This document shows positions 38,664-47,199 of a stretch of 52,570 nt of DNA, piece by piece. Origin of the DNA: Bifidobacteriaceae bacterium (GTDB taxonomy: Bacteria > Actinomycetota > Actinomycetes > Actinomycetales > WQXJ01); contig JAISCU010000464.1 in assembly GCA_031265345.1 (NCBI GenBank), forward strand, positions 1-52,570, in the 5' to 3' direction. How positions within the stretch are numbered: the stretch's first letter is position 1; every line of letters starts with the position of its first letter. The notes beneath the pieces were generated by a model that saw only the letters and a list, made by a program, of their open reading frames with translations, made no database searches and was not told the origin of the DNA. The translations under genes were made by a program, and so were the position numbers.

Positions 38664-39326
38664 GTGGAGTTGTCTACGGCGGAGGTGTCCGCTCGGCTCG
38701 GATTGTCTCAGCGTCAAGTCCAACGCCTGGTGGCGTCTGGTCAGCTGCCAACGACCAGGCGGGTGGGGAGGGCCAGGCTGGTGGACGCCGGCGCGGCCGC
38801 GAAGCTGGGCGCGCAAGCGCGCGGCAGGGGGCGCCCCTGGGCTCCGGACACCGCGTGGGCCGCCCTGTGGATGGCGTCTGGCCTGGAGCCGGAGTGGGCC
38901 GGTCGGCAGACGCGATACCGGCTTGCCCGAAGACTGCGGGCAGCTATGCCTGACGGCCTGGCCTGGGCTTGCCGCGGCCGCGCAGACGTGAGGCGTTTTC
39001 GGGGCGCCGAATCGTTCATCGGCGCGCTCAGCTCGCGGTTGGCCCTGACGGGAGCCTCCGCGTTGGAGCCCGCACGGGACCTTATGGCGCCGTCTTCTCG
39101 CGCGGTGGACGGCTACTGCGCGGGGCACGACATAGGGGCCCTGGTTGACGAGTTCTTCCTGGTGGACGATCCGGCGGGCAACGTCACGCTCCGAGCGACC
39201 GGGTTCGCACTGATCACGCCCGGCGGGGCGATTCCGCCCGCAGTTGTCGGGATCGACCTGCTGGAGTCGTCCGATCCTAGGGAAGCGGCCGCTGGCCGCG
39301 CCGTGCTAGAAGGATTGCTGCGGTGA
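38664..39326 (+). CDS. HTH protein, putative antitoxin of nucleotidyltransferase module
   Basis: 220 residues from GTG 38664. The N-terminus is an excisionase/MerR-like helix-turn-helix (STAEVSARLGLSQRQVQRLV, residues 4-23, then GQLPTTRRVGRARLVD). The rest (about 60-220) is not recognised but ends in a segment (EFFLVDDPAGNVTLRATGFA) that looks like a small beta domain, similar in plan to AbiEi-type antitoxins that pair a winged helix with a second domain. Its stop overlaps the nucleotidyltransferase start by 4 bp (GTGA), the antitoxin-first layout of AbiE/MenAT-like modules. Confidence 0.7.
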   Translation: MELSTAEVSARLGLSQRQVQRLVASGQLPTTRRVGRARLVDAGAAAKLGAQARGRGRPWAPDTAWAALWMASGLEPEWAGRQTRYRLARRLRAAMPDGLAWACRGRADVRRFRGAESFIGALSSRLALTGASALEPARDLMAPSSRAVDGYCAGHDIGALVDEFFLVDDPAGNVTLRATGFALITPGGAIPPAVVGIDLLESSDPREAAAGRAVLEGLLR

Positions 39327-40054
39327 CGAGGCCGCGTATCGTGGCACCGCCGGGCGGCTGGCCGCCGCCTTGGCCGCTGCTCGTCGAGGTGCTCGGAGCC
39401 GACGCGGCTTCTGGCTGGGCGCTGGTGGGCGGCCTGATGACCCAGGTGCACGCCATGTTGGCGGGGGTGGCCCCGCGCCGGACAACCCACGATGTCGATC
39501 TCCTGGTCGACGTGCTCGCCCGGCGCGCGTCTGTTACGTCGGTCGTGGCGGACCTTCGATCCCGTGGGTTCGAGGCGCAAGAACCCGGTTGGCCTGGCTC
39601 GCCGTTCCATCGGATGCGCAGGGGCGCCGACGTGGTCGACATCTTGGTCGCAGACCATCTGCCGAGGCATTTGAGCCAACGTGTCTCGGGCCGCCCCGTC
39701 ATGGCCATCGAAGGCGGCGCGCAGGCGCTCGGTCGGCTGATTGAGGTGGAGATCGTCGTCGGCGATTCGGTGGCCACGGTGAAGGCTCCAGACCTGCTGG
39801 GCGCCCTGGTTCTCAAGGCTGCGGCGAGCGCGGCCGACAACCGCGATGCCGGCCGCCACCTGGGAGACGCCGCCCTGCTGGCGGCGCTCGTCACCGACCA
39901 CGCCGACGAACGGACGCGCCTGCACGGCTCTGACCGGCGACGTCTCGGCCGCCTGGCAACGAGGCTGCAGGATCCGGCGCATCCCGCATGGCTGGCGCTG
40001 GGCGACGACCTGACTCGCCGGGGACAGGACACACTCCGCATCCTGACCGGATAG
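39323..40054 (+). CDS. AbiEii/MenT-like nucleotidyltransferase, putative toxin
   Basis: 243 residues from GTG 39323. WALVGGLMTQVHAML (32-46) gives the GG motif and RRTTHDVDLLVDV (52-64) the catalytic D57 and D59; VVDILV (about D106) is a candidate third acidic residue. This is the DNA-polymerase-beta-type nucleotidyltransferase fold found in AbiEii toxins and MenT, which modify tRNA ends. Coupling to an HTH gene makes a toxin-antitoxin or phage-defence role likely, but is inference. No frame damage is seen. Confidence 0.8.
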   Translation: MTRPRIVAPPGGWPPPWPLLVEVLGADAASGWALVGGLMTQVHAMLAGVAPRRTTHDVDLLVDVLARRASVTSVVADLRSRGFEAQEPGWPGSPFHRMRRGADVVDILVADHLPRHLSQRVSGRPVMAIEGGAQALGRLIEVEIVVGDSVATVKAPDLLGALVLKAAASAADNRDAGRHLGDAALLAALVTDHADERTRLHGSDRRRLGRLATRLQDPAHPAWLALGDDLTRRGQDTLRILTG

Positions 40055-40486
40055 GAGCGGCAAGAAGCCCGCACCACTAGGCGGTCAGGCGTGTTTGATG
40101 GAACCGTCCCAATCCGTGGACACCTCGGCCTGGCTGATTCGCATCTTGACCAGCCATTTCGGCAGCTGGGGCATGTTTTGAGTAGTGTCCAGCCACCTCC
40201 ACTTCGTTCCGCCGACGGGACTCGAACGGTGCTGTTTCTTCTGGCATTGCTCCGCAATAGGGGTTCCGGTCGGCTCCACGTGTGAGTCAATGCCGATTGG
40301 GCCGCCGCGCAGTGGCTCTTGACGCGGTGCCATGAATCGATTGAATCCGCGACTGTACACCGAAAGTGTGCTCTACTCATTGTCTTCGCATTCGGCCCCG
40401 TGTGGGACACCTCGTCTCGGTGAGAGTGGACGCACCGTAGGCAAGGCCGTCATTCACGGCTGGCAGTGACCCCAGAACCGCCGGAC
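40055..40486. other. Islet right border and intergenic
   Basis: About 430 bp. It holds the second 83-bp repeat (40197-40279). On the minus strand, 40085-40180 has a short protein-like frame ending LPKWLVKMRISQAEVSTDWD, possibly a remnant, cut by the repeat. Nothing else is recognised before the LysR gene. Confidence 0.6.
40197..40279 (+). repeat. 83-bp direct repeat, copy 2 (attR-like)
   Basis: 82 of 83 bases equal copy 1 at 37247-37329. This copy has no tRNA gene before it: the base before CTCCACTTCG differs, so the shared segment starts precisely inside the tRNA 3' end. Confidence 0.85.
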
Positions 40487-41377
40487 TCAAATCTCCGGCC
40501 CGGTCTCGGCAGTTGGGGAGAGCAGCGCGAGGAAGGCGCGGGTCGCTGGGCTCGGGTTGAAGTCGCTCCACGCCAGGTACTCCGTCCGGGTCGGGCCCGC
40601 TGAGACCGGAATGCCCCGCAGGGCCGCATCGTCGGGGACGACCGCCGGGGAGAGCAGAGCAATGGCCAGGTTCTGGCGAACCAGGTCGAGGATCAGGCCG
40701 GTGCTCATCGCCTCGAACATGACCTGCCGCTGGATTCCGGCAGCGGTGAACGCGAGATCGGACGGGGCGCGCCCGGGCGTGCCTTCGGGGAAGTCCACGA
40801 AGGTCTCGTCCGCAAGGTCGCGCAGATGCAGCCGTCGCCGCCCGGCGAGCCGGTGTTCTGTGCTGACCACGGCGACCAGGCTTTCTCGCGCGAGCACGCG
40901 GGTGGCGACCTTCTCCACCGTCGTGGTGTCCGGCAGGCCCAGCACGGCGATGTCCATCGTGCCCTCGGCAATGGCTGCGATGAATTCGTCGCTGCCGCCG
41001 CCGCGCAGCCGTACCCGCACGGCGGGGTGCGCCTGTCGGAAGTCGCGGAGCGCCGCGGGGATGTCGACGGCGGTGACGGTGGGGATCATCCCGATCGTCA
41101 GGCTCCCACGAATCTGTCCAGCCGCTGCGGCGGCATCGATCACCGCGCGCTCGGCCGCCTCCAGGCTCGCCCGTGCTGCCGGGAGGAACGCTTCTCCCGC
41201 CGCGGTGAGTTCGACCCGGCGAGTGCTGCGCGCGAACAGCGTGACCCCGAGCTCGTGTTCCAGCGCTTTGATCTGGTGGCTGAGCGAGGATTGCACGACG
41301 AAGCAGCGCTCGGCCGCGCGGGTGAAACTCTGCTCCTCGGCGATCGCCACGACGTATCGCATCTGCTGCAGCTCCAT
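40487..41377 (-). CDS. LysR-family transcriptional regulator
   Basis: 296 residues. The N-terminal winged helix is MELQQMRYVVAIAEEQSFTR then AAERCFVVQSSLSHQIKALE (about 1-40), a full LysR motif; residues 90-290 form the effector domain. It diverges from the EamA transporter and probably controls it; the AT-rich stretch ATATGAAAAATATGTAT (about 41405-41421) between them is a good candidate binding site. Confidence 0.93.
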   Translation of the reverse strand: MELQQMRYVVAIAEEQSFTRAAERCFVVQSSLSHQIKALEHELGVTLFARSTRRVELTAAGEAFLPAARASLEAAERAVIDAAAAAGQIRGSLTIGMIPTVTAVDIPAALRDFRQAHPAVRVRLRGGGSDEFIAAIAEGTMDIAVLGLPDTTTVEKVATRVLARESLVAVVSTEHRLAGRRRLHLRDLADETFVDFPEGTPGRAPSDLAFTAAGIQRQVMFEAMSTGLILDLVRQNLAIALLSPAVVPDDAALRGIPVSAGPTRTEYLAWSDFNPSPATRAFLALLSPTAETGPEI

Positions 41378-41455
41378 CCGTCTATGGTCTCAGGCCATCG
41401 TTGATATGAAAAATATGTATTGGACGCATCGCGACTCAGAGCCGACGATGGAGAA

Positions 41456-42442
41456 ATGACAGCAACAACTACGATTCCGACCCGCACCGCCTCGCCTATG
41501 GCTTCGCGCGTCGGCTGGACGGCTTTGACAGCGATCGTGCCGATGGTGTGGGGCACGACCTACATCGTCACCACGCGCCTCCTTCCCGAGGGGCACCCAT
41601 TGTTCGCGGGCCTCATGCGTTCGCTGCCCGCTGGACTCATCGCAGTGGCGATCTCTCGGACGCTCCCGCGCGCCTCGTGGTGGTGGAAGAGCCTGGCGCT
41701 GGGCACACTGAATATGGGGGCGTTCTTCCCGCTGCTGTTCCTCGCCGCCCAGCACCTGCCCGGTGGGGTCGCCGCAACGCTCGGGGCGGCGCAACCGATC
41801 GTGGTCGCGTTTCTGGCCGTCGCGATCCTGCACGAGAAGCTGTCCGCCTGGCGTGTGTGCTGGGGCATCGTCGGCATGATCGGCGTGGCGATGGTCGTCC
41901 TCGGCCCCGGAGCCGGGTTCGACGTGATCGGCACCATCGCGGGCTTGGCCGGGGCCGCCTCAATGGGCACCGGCGTGGTGCTGACGAAGAAATGGGGCAA
42001 GCCGCCGGGGTGCTCGGCGATCGGATTCGCCGGCTGGCAGCTCACCGCCGCCGGTCTTGTGCTGCTGGTCCCCGCCTTGGTGATCGACGGTGTTCCGCCC
42101 GGCATCGACGGGCCGGCGATCCTCGGGTACTCCTGGCTCGGACTGGTCGGAGCGCTGGTGACGTACACGATCTGGTTCTCCGGCATCCGCCACCTCCCGG
42201 TGACCGCGACCGCGCTGCTGGGTCTGCTCTCACCCCTTGTTGCTGCGATCCTCGGCGCGCTGCTGGCGGGCGAAGCGTTGGGGGCCGTCCAGGTCGCGGG
42301 GTTCGTCCTCGCACTCACCGCGATGGTCGCCGGCCAGCTAGCGCCGAGATCCCTTCGCGCCTCGCCGGGCCCCCCGGCGACGGCTGCGGCGCCGCCCCCG
42401 GAGTCCCTTCCTGCTCAGGTCCCGACGAGGAGCACGACATGA
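41456..42442 (+). CDS. EamA/DMT-family transporter
   Basis: 328 residues with about ten hydrophobic segments arranged as two EamA repeats (MVWGTTYIVTTRLLP near 30-45, GVAATLGAAQPIVVAFLAV near 105-123; second repeat LGLVGALVTYTIWFSGIRHL). Such carriers export metabolites or drugs, as in YdcZ/RhaT-like pumps. The ATG at 41456 has GGAG only 2 bp away; an ATG at 41498 is an alternative. It overlaps the following MFS gene by 4 bp (ATGA). Confidence 0.9.
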   Translation: MTATTTIPTRTASPMASRVGWTALTAIVPMVWGTTYIVTTRLLPEGHPLFAGLMRSLPAGLIAVAISRTLPRASWWWKSLALGTLNMGAFFPLLFLAAQHLPGGVAATLGAAQPIVVAFLAVAILHEKLSAWRVCWGIVGMIGVAMVVLGPGAGFDVIGTIAGLAGAASMGTGVVLTKKWGKPPGCSAIGFAGWQLTAAGLVLLVPALVIDGVPPGIDGPAILGYSWLGLVGALVTYTIWFSGIRHLPVTATALLGLLSPLVAAILGALLAGEALGAVQVAGFVLALTAMVAGQLAPRSLRASPGPPATAAAPPPESLPAQVPTRSTT

Positions 42443-43881
42443 ACCCAGAACCCGTCTCACAGAACACCCCGGTCAGTGGTGGCCGCGCCGAGTCGACAGC
42501 CCCGGCGTCGGTGCTGGCTCCGCAACTGCGGCAGCTGACTGTCGGGGTGATCGTCTCGGTCGCGATCATGGCTTTCGACGGCCTCGGTGTCACGACCGCG
42601 CTGCCGCGGATCGCGAGCGAGCTCGACGGGCTCGCCACCTACGGTTGGGCGATCTCGGCGCTGATGCTCGCCAGCGTCGTCGGCACCGTGATCGGCGGAT
42701 TCATCGCTGACAGGCGTGGGCCCCGCAGGCCGTTCGTCGCCGGGTTCGTGGTGTTCGTCGCCGGACTCGCCCAGTCGGCATCGGCACCGAGCTGGGAGCT
42801 GTTCCTCCTCGGCCGGACCGTGCAGGGCCTCGGAGTCGGAGCGATCATGAGCATGGCCTACGTGATCGTCGCCATCGCCTACCCGCGGCGCCTGCAAGCC
42901 CGCGCCCTCGCCTTGCTCTCCGGCGCCTGGACCGTTCCCGCGCTGATCGGGCCGCTCGCCTCCAGCGCACTGACGGAGGCGGCCTCGTGGCGGTTCCTGT
43001 TCGTCGGGCTCATCCCGCTCGCGGTGACCGTCGGCGCGCTCACGCTCCCCGGCGTCCCACGACTGCCCTCGGGCGAATCGTCGGGATCCGGCGGTCTGCC
43101 CCGTCAGCTCGTGTTCAGCATCGGGCTCGCAGTGTCGGCAGGCCTGGTGCTGGCCGGACTCGAACAGAGGAGTCTCGCGGCGCTGGCGGTCATGGTGCTG
43201 ATCGGCGGGGCCGCGATGATCTTCGCGCTCCGGCAGGTGACTCCGCCCGGCACCCTCAGCGCGCGGCGCGGCGTGCCCGCCGGGATCGCGACCCGTGCCG
43301 CGCTGTCGATGGCGTTCTTCGGCATCGAGACCTTCCTGCCGCTCGCGATCACCGAGCTGCGCGGGGCGTCCCTCCTCGTCGCAGGTCTCGCGGTCGCCGC
43401 CGGAGCCCTTGTCTGGGTCGCCGGGTCGATGCTGCAGAGCCGCCGCGAGCTGCGCCAGGGAATCGGCACGCGGCGCGCCGACTCGATCTTCGGCCTCGGG
43501 GCCCTTGGGATCGGGATCGGGGTCATCGCGGTCACCCTCCTCGGCGAAGTGCTGCCGGTATGGGTTGCGATCATCGGGTGGGTGATCGGCGGGTTCGGCA
43601 TGGGCCTGGCCTACAACGCCACCACCGCGGAGACCTTCGGCCAGACCGAGCCGGAAGCGATCGGGCAGATGAGCGGCACGATACAGATGGCCCAGACCCT
43701 CGGCACCGCCGTCATCGCCGGAGCCGGCACCGCGCTCATCGCCTGGGCCGGTGACGCCCGTGGGCTCGCCTCGGCGATGACCGCGATCTTCGCCCTCACC
43801 GGGCTCCTCGCAATAGTGACGATGCCGCTGGCGCTGCGCATCCGGCGCCCGGACAGGCCTGCTATCGGTCAGGTCAGGTAG
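42439..43881 (+). CDS. MFS efflux transporter
   Basis: 480 residues with 12-14 transmembrane segments. The loop 2-3 motif GGFIADRRGPRRPF (about 76-89) and LLGRTVQGLGVGAIMSMAYV (about 113-132) are typical of the drug:H+ antiporters. It is co-translated with the EamA gene. Its 3' end overlaps that of the convergent CGNR gene by 8 bp (43874-43881). Confidence 0.92.
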   Translation: MNPEPVSQNTPVSGGRAESTAPASVLAPQLRQLTVGVIVSVAIMAFDGLGVTTALPRIASELDGLATYGWAISALMLASVVGTVIGGFIADRRGPRRPFVAGFVVFVAGLAQSASAPSWELFLLGRTVQGLGVGAIMSMAYVIVAIAYPRRLQARALALLSGAWTVPALIGPLASSALTEAASWRFLFVGLIPLAVTVGALTLPGVPRLPSGESSGSGGLPRQLVFSIGLAVSAGLVLAGLEQRSLAALAVMVLIGGAAMIFALRQVTPPGTLSARRGVPAGIATRAALSMAFFGIETFLPLAITELRGASLLVAGLAVAAGALVWVAGSMLQSRRELRQGIGTRRADSIFGLGALGIGIGVIAVTLLGEVLPVWVAIIGWVIGGFGMGLAYNATTAETFGQTEPEAIGQMSGTIQMAQTLGTAVIAGAGTALIAWAGDARGLASAMTAIFALTGLLAIVTMPLALRIRRPDRPAIGQVR

Positions 43882-44488
43882 CTGAAGGCGCGGTCGCGCG
43901 GGCGCCCCGGTACTTGGCTTTCTTCGCGCGATTGCCGCACACATTCATCGAGCACCAGCGCCGGTTCCGCCCATGACTGGTGTCGACGTAGAGGCCGGCG
44001 CACTGGGGGTTCTCGCACGTCTTCACTTGGCCGCGGCGCGGGCCGCCGAGCAGGGTCACAGCGTCATGGGCGATGAGGCTGAGGGCACCGCAGACCTGAT
44101 GCCCCGTGATCGGATGCCATCGCAGACCGGCGTCGGTGAGCTCAGGGCACGGCCGTTCTGCTCTCGCCAGCGCGTTGAGCAGGTCACGGTCAGCCGTGTC
44201 CGGGGCACTGCCCAGCGCGACCGCGGTGCCGATTCGATGGATGGCCTCGCGGAGCCGATGGGCGAAGGCCAGATCCTCGGAGGTCGCGTGCTCGTCGCCG
44301 ATGGCGAGATCGTTCACCGCGAGCCAGTCGTCAAGCCGCCGCGGTTCTGCCAGCCGTTCCACCGGGACGCCATGACGATCGCTCAGCGTGGCGGTGAAGC
44401 GGAACGCGAGCTGCTCGTTGTCGAGTCGAAACCCAGGAGCGTCAGCCGCGGCGCTCGTCGGCGCGGTCTGGCCAGCCGAAGACGTCAT
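43874..44488 (-). CDS. CGNR zinc-finger protein (ABATE domain)
   Basis: 204 residues. N-terminal ABATE-like region (FRFTATLSDRHGVPVERLAE, LAFAHRLREAIHRI) and a C-terminal CGNR zinc finger: Cys in VKTCENPQCAGLYVD, then RNRRWCSMNVCGNRAKKAKY (about 172-191). These proteins are presumed DNA-binding regulators of efflux and stress genes. The ATG lies directly next to an inverted repeat that occupies the usual ribosome-binding site, so leaderless translation or very close self-repression is suggested. Confidence 0.92.
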   Translation of the reverse strand: MTSSAGQTAPTSAAADAPGFRLDNEQLAFRFTATLSDRHGVPVERLAEPRRLDDWLAVNDLAIGDEHATSEDLAFAHRLREAIHRIGTAVALGSAPDTADRDLLNALARAERPCPELTDAGLRWHPITGHQVCGALSLIAHDAVTLLGGPRRGQVKTCENPQCAGLYVDTSHGRNRRWCSMNVCGNRAKKAKYRGARATAPSAT

Positions 44489-44509
44489 GGAACCAGCCTA
44501 GGCGGTTCC
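44489..44509. promoter_or_regulatory. Operator 1: GGAACC-N9-GGTTCC
   Basis: 21-bp inverted repeat with spacer AGCCTAGGC, touching the CGNR start codon. Same arms and same spacing as operator 2. Confidence 0.85.
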
Positions 44510-44532
44510 TGGTCGCCTGTCGATGATAGGGT

Positions 44533-44553
44533 GGAACCGTCTTAGATGGTTCC
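44533..44553. promoter_or_regulatory. Operator 2: GGAACC-N9-GGTTCC
   Basis: 21-bp inverted repeat with spacer GTCTTAGAT, 30 bp before the dehydrogenase ATG. Centre-to-centre distance to operator 1 is 44 bp, about four helical turns, so two dimers could bind the same face. Confidence 0.85.
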
Positions 44554-44583
44554 GACTACGGAAGGTTGTGAAAGGTGGACACG

Positions 44584-45471
44584 ATGGCTGATGTGACGGT
44601 GGTCGGTACCGGAGGGATGGGGTCGGCGATCGCGCGGAACCTGCTGAACGCCGGGCACCGGGTGGCGGTGTGGAACCGGGATCAGGCTCGGCTCGCCACG
44701 CTCGAGAAGGCCGGGGCGATGCCGCTCGCGCGTCTTGCCAAGGTGTTCGCGTCGCCGGTGGTGTTCTCGGTGCTGGCCGATGATCGCGCGGTGCGCGAAG
44801 TGTTCCTCGACAGCGGAGTGCTCGCCGCCGCGCCGACTGGCGCGATCCATGTGAATCTCGCGACGATCAGCCCGGCGCTCGCCGAGGAAGCGGCGCATGC
44901 GCACGCCGACAACGGCGTGGGCTATGTGGCGTCGCCGATGTTCGGCGGGGTGCCGGTCGCGGAGGCCGGCCAGCTCAACAGTGTTACCGCCGGCCGCGCC
45001 GCGCACGTCGAGCGGGTTCGCCCGCTCCTCGAAGCCGTGAGCGCCCGGTTGTGGCCGGTCGGCGAGACGCCGCGACAGGCGAACGTCGTCAAGGTCGCGG
45101 GACAGGTGCTCATCGCTTCGGCGATCCAATCCATGTCGGAGGCAGTCGCCATCGGCGAGCGCGGCGGGGTCGATGCCCGGACCCTCGTGGAGCTGTTCAC
45201 CTCGACGATCACCCCCGGCCCGGTGTACACGAACTACGGCGGCCTCATCGCGGCCCAACGGTACTCGCCCGCCGGTTTCACGCCGGTGCTCGGGCGCAAG
45301 GACGTCGATCTTGCCCGCGCCCAAGCTGCTTCGACGGGCCTGAGGCTTCCCGTGGCCGATCTGCTGTCCGAGCTGCTGAGCGAGGCCATCGAGACCGGCC
45401 ACGAACACGAGGATTGGGCATCCCTGGCGGACATGCAGCGCCGCCGCGACCTGTCCGAGGCGGGCATGTGA
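44584..45471 (+). CDS. NAD(P)-dependent beta-hydroxyacid dehydrogenase-like
   Basis: 295 residues from ATG 44584 (AAAGG 8 bp upstream; a GTG at 44575 lacks room for one). VTVVGTGGMGSAIARNLLNAGH (parts, about 4-25) is the dinucleotide-binding motif and the family lysine is K168 or near in NVVKVAGQVLIA. It belongs to the 6-phosphogluconate/3-hydroxyisobutyrate dehydrogenase superfamily, which includes imine reductases. It diverges from the CGNR gene and is co-translated with an MFS pump (GTGA overlap), suggesting modification plus export of one compound. Confidence 0.9.
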   Translation: MADVTVVGTGGMGSAIARNLLNAGHRVAVWNRDQARLATLEKAGAMPLARLAKVFASPVVFSVLADDRAVREVFLDSGVLAAAPTGAIHVNLATISPALAEEAAHAHADNGVGYVASPMFGGVPVAEAGQLNSVTAGRAAHVERVRPLLEAVSARLWPVGETPRQANVVKVAGQVLIASAIQSMSEAVAIGERGGVDARTLVELFTSTITPGPVYTNYGGLIAAQRYSPAGFTPVLGRKDVDLARAQAASTGLRLPVADLLSELLSEAIETGHEHEDWASLADMQRRRDLSEAGM

Positions 45472-46670
45472 CGGCGGACACCGGCTCGCTCACCGATGCG
45501 CGGAGATCGGCGGGTCGGGGCTTTCCGTGGGGTGCGTTGCTGGCGTTGGCTTCGGCCGGATTCCTCGCGATCTTCACCGAGACCATCCCCGCGGGACTAC
45601 TTCCGCAGCTCGCCACTGGGCTCGGTATTACCGAATCGGCAGCCGGTCAACTCGTCACCCTGTACGCGATCGGTTCCGTGCTCGCCGCGATTCCCCTGGT
45701 CGCAGCCACCCGGAGCCTCGGCCGGAAGAAGGTCCTGCTGGCCGGGGTCCTCGCGATGGCGGTGTTCAACACGGTGACGGCCGTCGCGCCGTGGTATTCG
45801 TTGATCCTCGTCGCCCGCTTCGCCGCCGGAGCAGCGGCTGCCCTCGTCTGGGGTGTTCTCACCGGTTATGCCCGCAGCATCACCGCGCCCGCACAGCGAG
45901 GCCGAGCCCTCGCCGTGACGGGTGTGGGACAGCCCATCGCCCTCGCCGCCGGGGTGCCGCTCGGCGCGCTCGCCGGTTCGATCGTGGATTGGCGGTGGGT
46001 GTTCGTCGCGATCTCCGCGGCCGCCGCCGCGCTCGCCGTGTGGATCGCCACAACGCTCCCCGATGTGCCTGGGCAAGCGCCCACAGCACGGCCCCCGTTG
46101 CGGCGCGTCATCCTCTTCCCAGGCATCCGCTCCGTACTGCTGGTCGGACTGCTCTGGGTACTCGCGCACAACATCCTCTACACCTACATCGCCCCGTTGC
46201 TCGCGTCGGCCGGCCTCCGTCTCGATGTGGGCCTGGCGGTCTTCGGGGTCGCCTCGTTCGTTGGGATCATTGCGACCGGCGTCATCATTGACCGGGCACT
46301 GCGCAAGACCGTTGTCGGCGTCCTGGCGCTCATGGGAGCAGCTAGCCTCGCGCTCGCGAACCCGATGCTCGGCGCGATCGGGATCGGGATCGCCATCGCG
46401 GTCTGGGGATTGAGCTTCGGCGGCGCGCCCGCGTTGTTGCAGACGGCCCTCGCGGACCGGGCAGGCGAGCACACCGACGCGGCTCAGTCCGTGTTCGTGA
46501 CCGTGTTCAACATCGCCGTCGCTGGAGGTGGGATCATCGGTGGGGCCATCCTCGCGATGGACGCACCGGTGTCCGCGTTGGCTTGGATCGCGGCCGCGGT
46601 GACCTTCTTGGCGTTGCTGCTCGCGGTCGGCAGCAAACGGGCCTATCCCGCTGGCCGTAGAGGTCTCTGA
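45468..46670 (+). CDS. MFS transporter (DHA1/AraJ type)
   Basis: 400 residues from GTG 45468. Twelve predicted segments: ALLALASAGFLAIFTETIPAG (25-45) with the AraJ/Bcr-like FTETIPAGLLPQLA, GSVLAAIPLVAATRSLGRKK as loop 2-3, and the second half starting VLLVGLLWVLAHNILYTYI. Likely exports a sugar or drug. It shares an operon with the dehydrogenase. Confidence 0.92.
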   Translation: MTADTGSLTDARRSAGRGFPWGALLALASAGFLAIFTETIPAGLLPQLATGLGITESAAGQLVTLYAIGSVLAAIPLVAATRSLGRKKVLLAGVLAMAVFNTVTAVAPWYSLILVARFAAGAAAALVWGVLTGYARSITAPAQRGRALAVTGVGQPIALAAGVPLGALAGSIVDWRWVFVAISAAAAALAVWIATTLPDVPGQAPTARPPLRRVILFPGIRSVLLVGLLWVLAHNILYTYIAPLLASAGLRLDVGLAVFGVASFVGIIATGVIIDRALRKTVVGVLALMGAASLALANPMLGAIGIGIAIAVWGLSFGGAPALLQTALADRAGEHTDAAQSVFVTVFNIAVAGGGIIGGAILAMDAPVSALAWIAAAVTFLALLLAVGSKRAYPAGRRGL

Positions 46671-47199
46671 GGGCCGCCTCGGGCAGACGCGGCGACACTC
46701 GTGCCGTTCTTACGGGCTGTTCGCAAAGTGTGCGCGGGAATCGTGTAAAGCTGCCTACCTCGCATAGTCGATCAACAACCGGCGAACAGAACGCGGATGA
46801 TCGGAGCCGTTCTGATCGAAGGCCCGAAGGCATGCGGCAATACGCGTCGTAGAACATTCGGATGAGCTTCGGCTCGGTGTCCCCGAAAGTCTGCTTGTGT
46901 TTGGCGAGTCGGCGGCGCTCTTGGTGACGGGCGCCCAGCGGCAGGGCCACCTGGCATAGGCGCCGGACACGGGATGAAGTGATCGCCCCGCCGGTCGGGT
47001 CGTGTGGGCTGTGGGCGCTCAGGCCGGGGGGCTCCCAGCGGCGACAAGACGGGCCGACCGCTGCGGTCCGATTTCGCTCAGAGAGAAATTCTCGCCGAAT
47101 GGGATGATCCTGGGACGTTTCAGCGTTGAGCGAACTCGGCAGCTACCTTTTACCCAGGTCGCCGAGCCAACCCGATCCCCTTGCAGAAAGAATCCCCGA
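46671..47199. other. Intergenic with possible gene remnant
   Basis: About 530 bp. On the minus strand around 46820-46917 a frame reads RRRLAKHKQTFGDTEPKLIR then MFYDAYCRMPSGL, which looks like genuine protein but is short and its flanks become compositionally biased; it may be the fragment of a lost gene. The promoter of the giant surface protein must lie near 47100-47190; I see no clear hexamers. Confidence 0.4.

Noticed and set aside
40085..40180. Short minus-strand frame ending VSTDWDGSIKHA
   Set aside because: Only about 30 residues and bounded by the 83-bp repeat; could be a remnant but cannot be supported as a gene.
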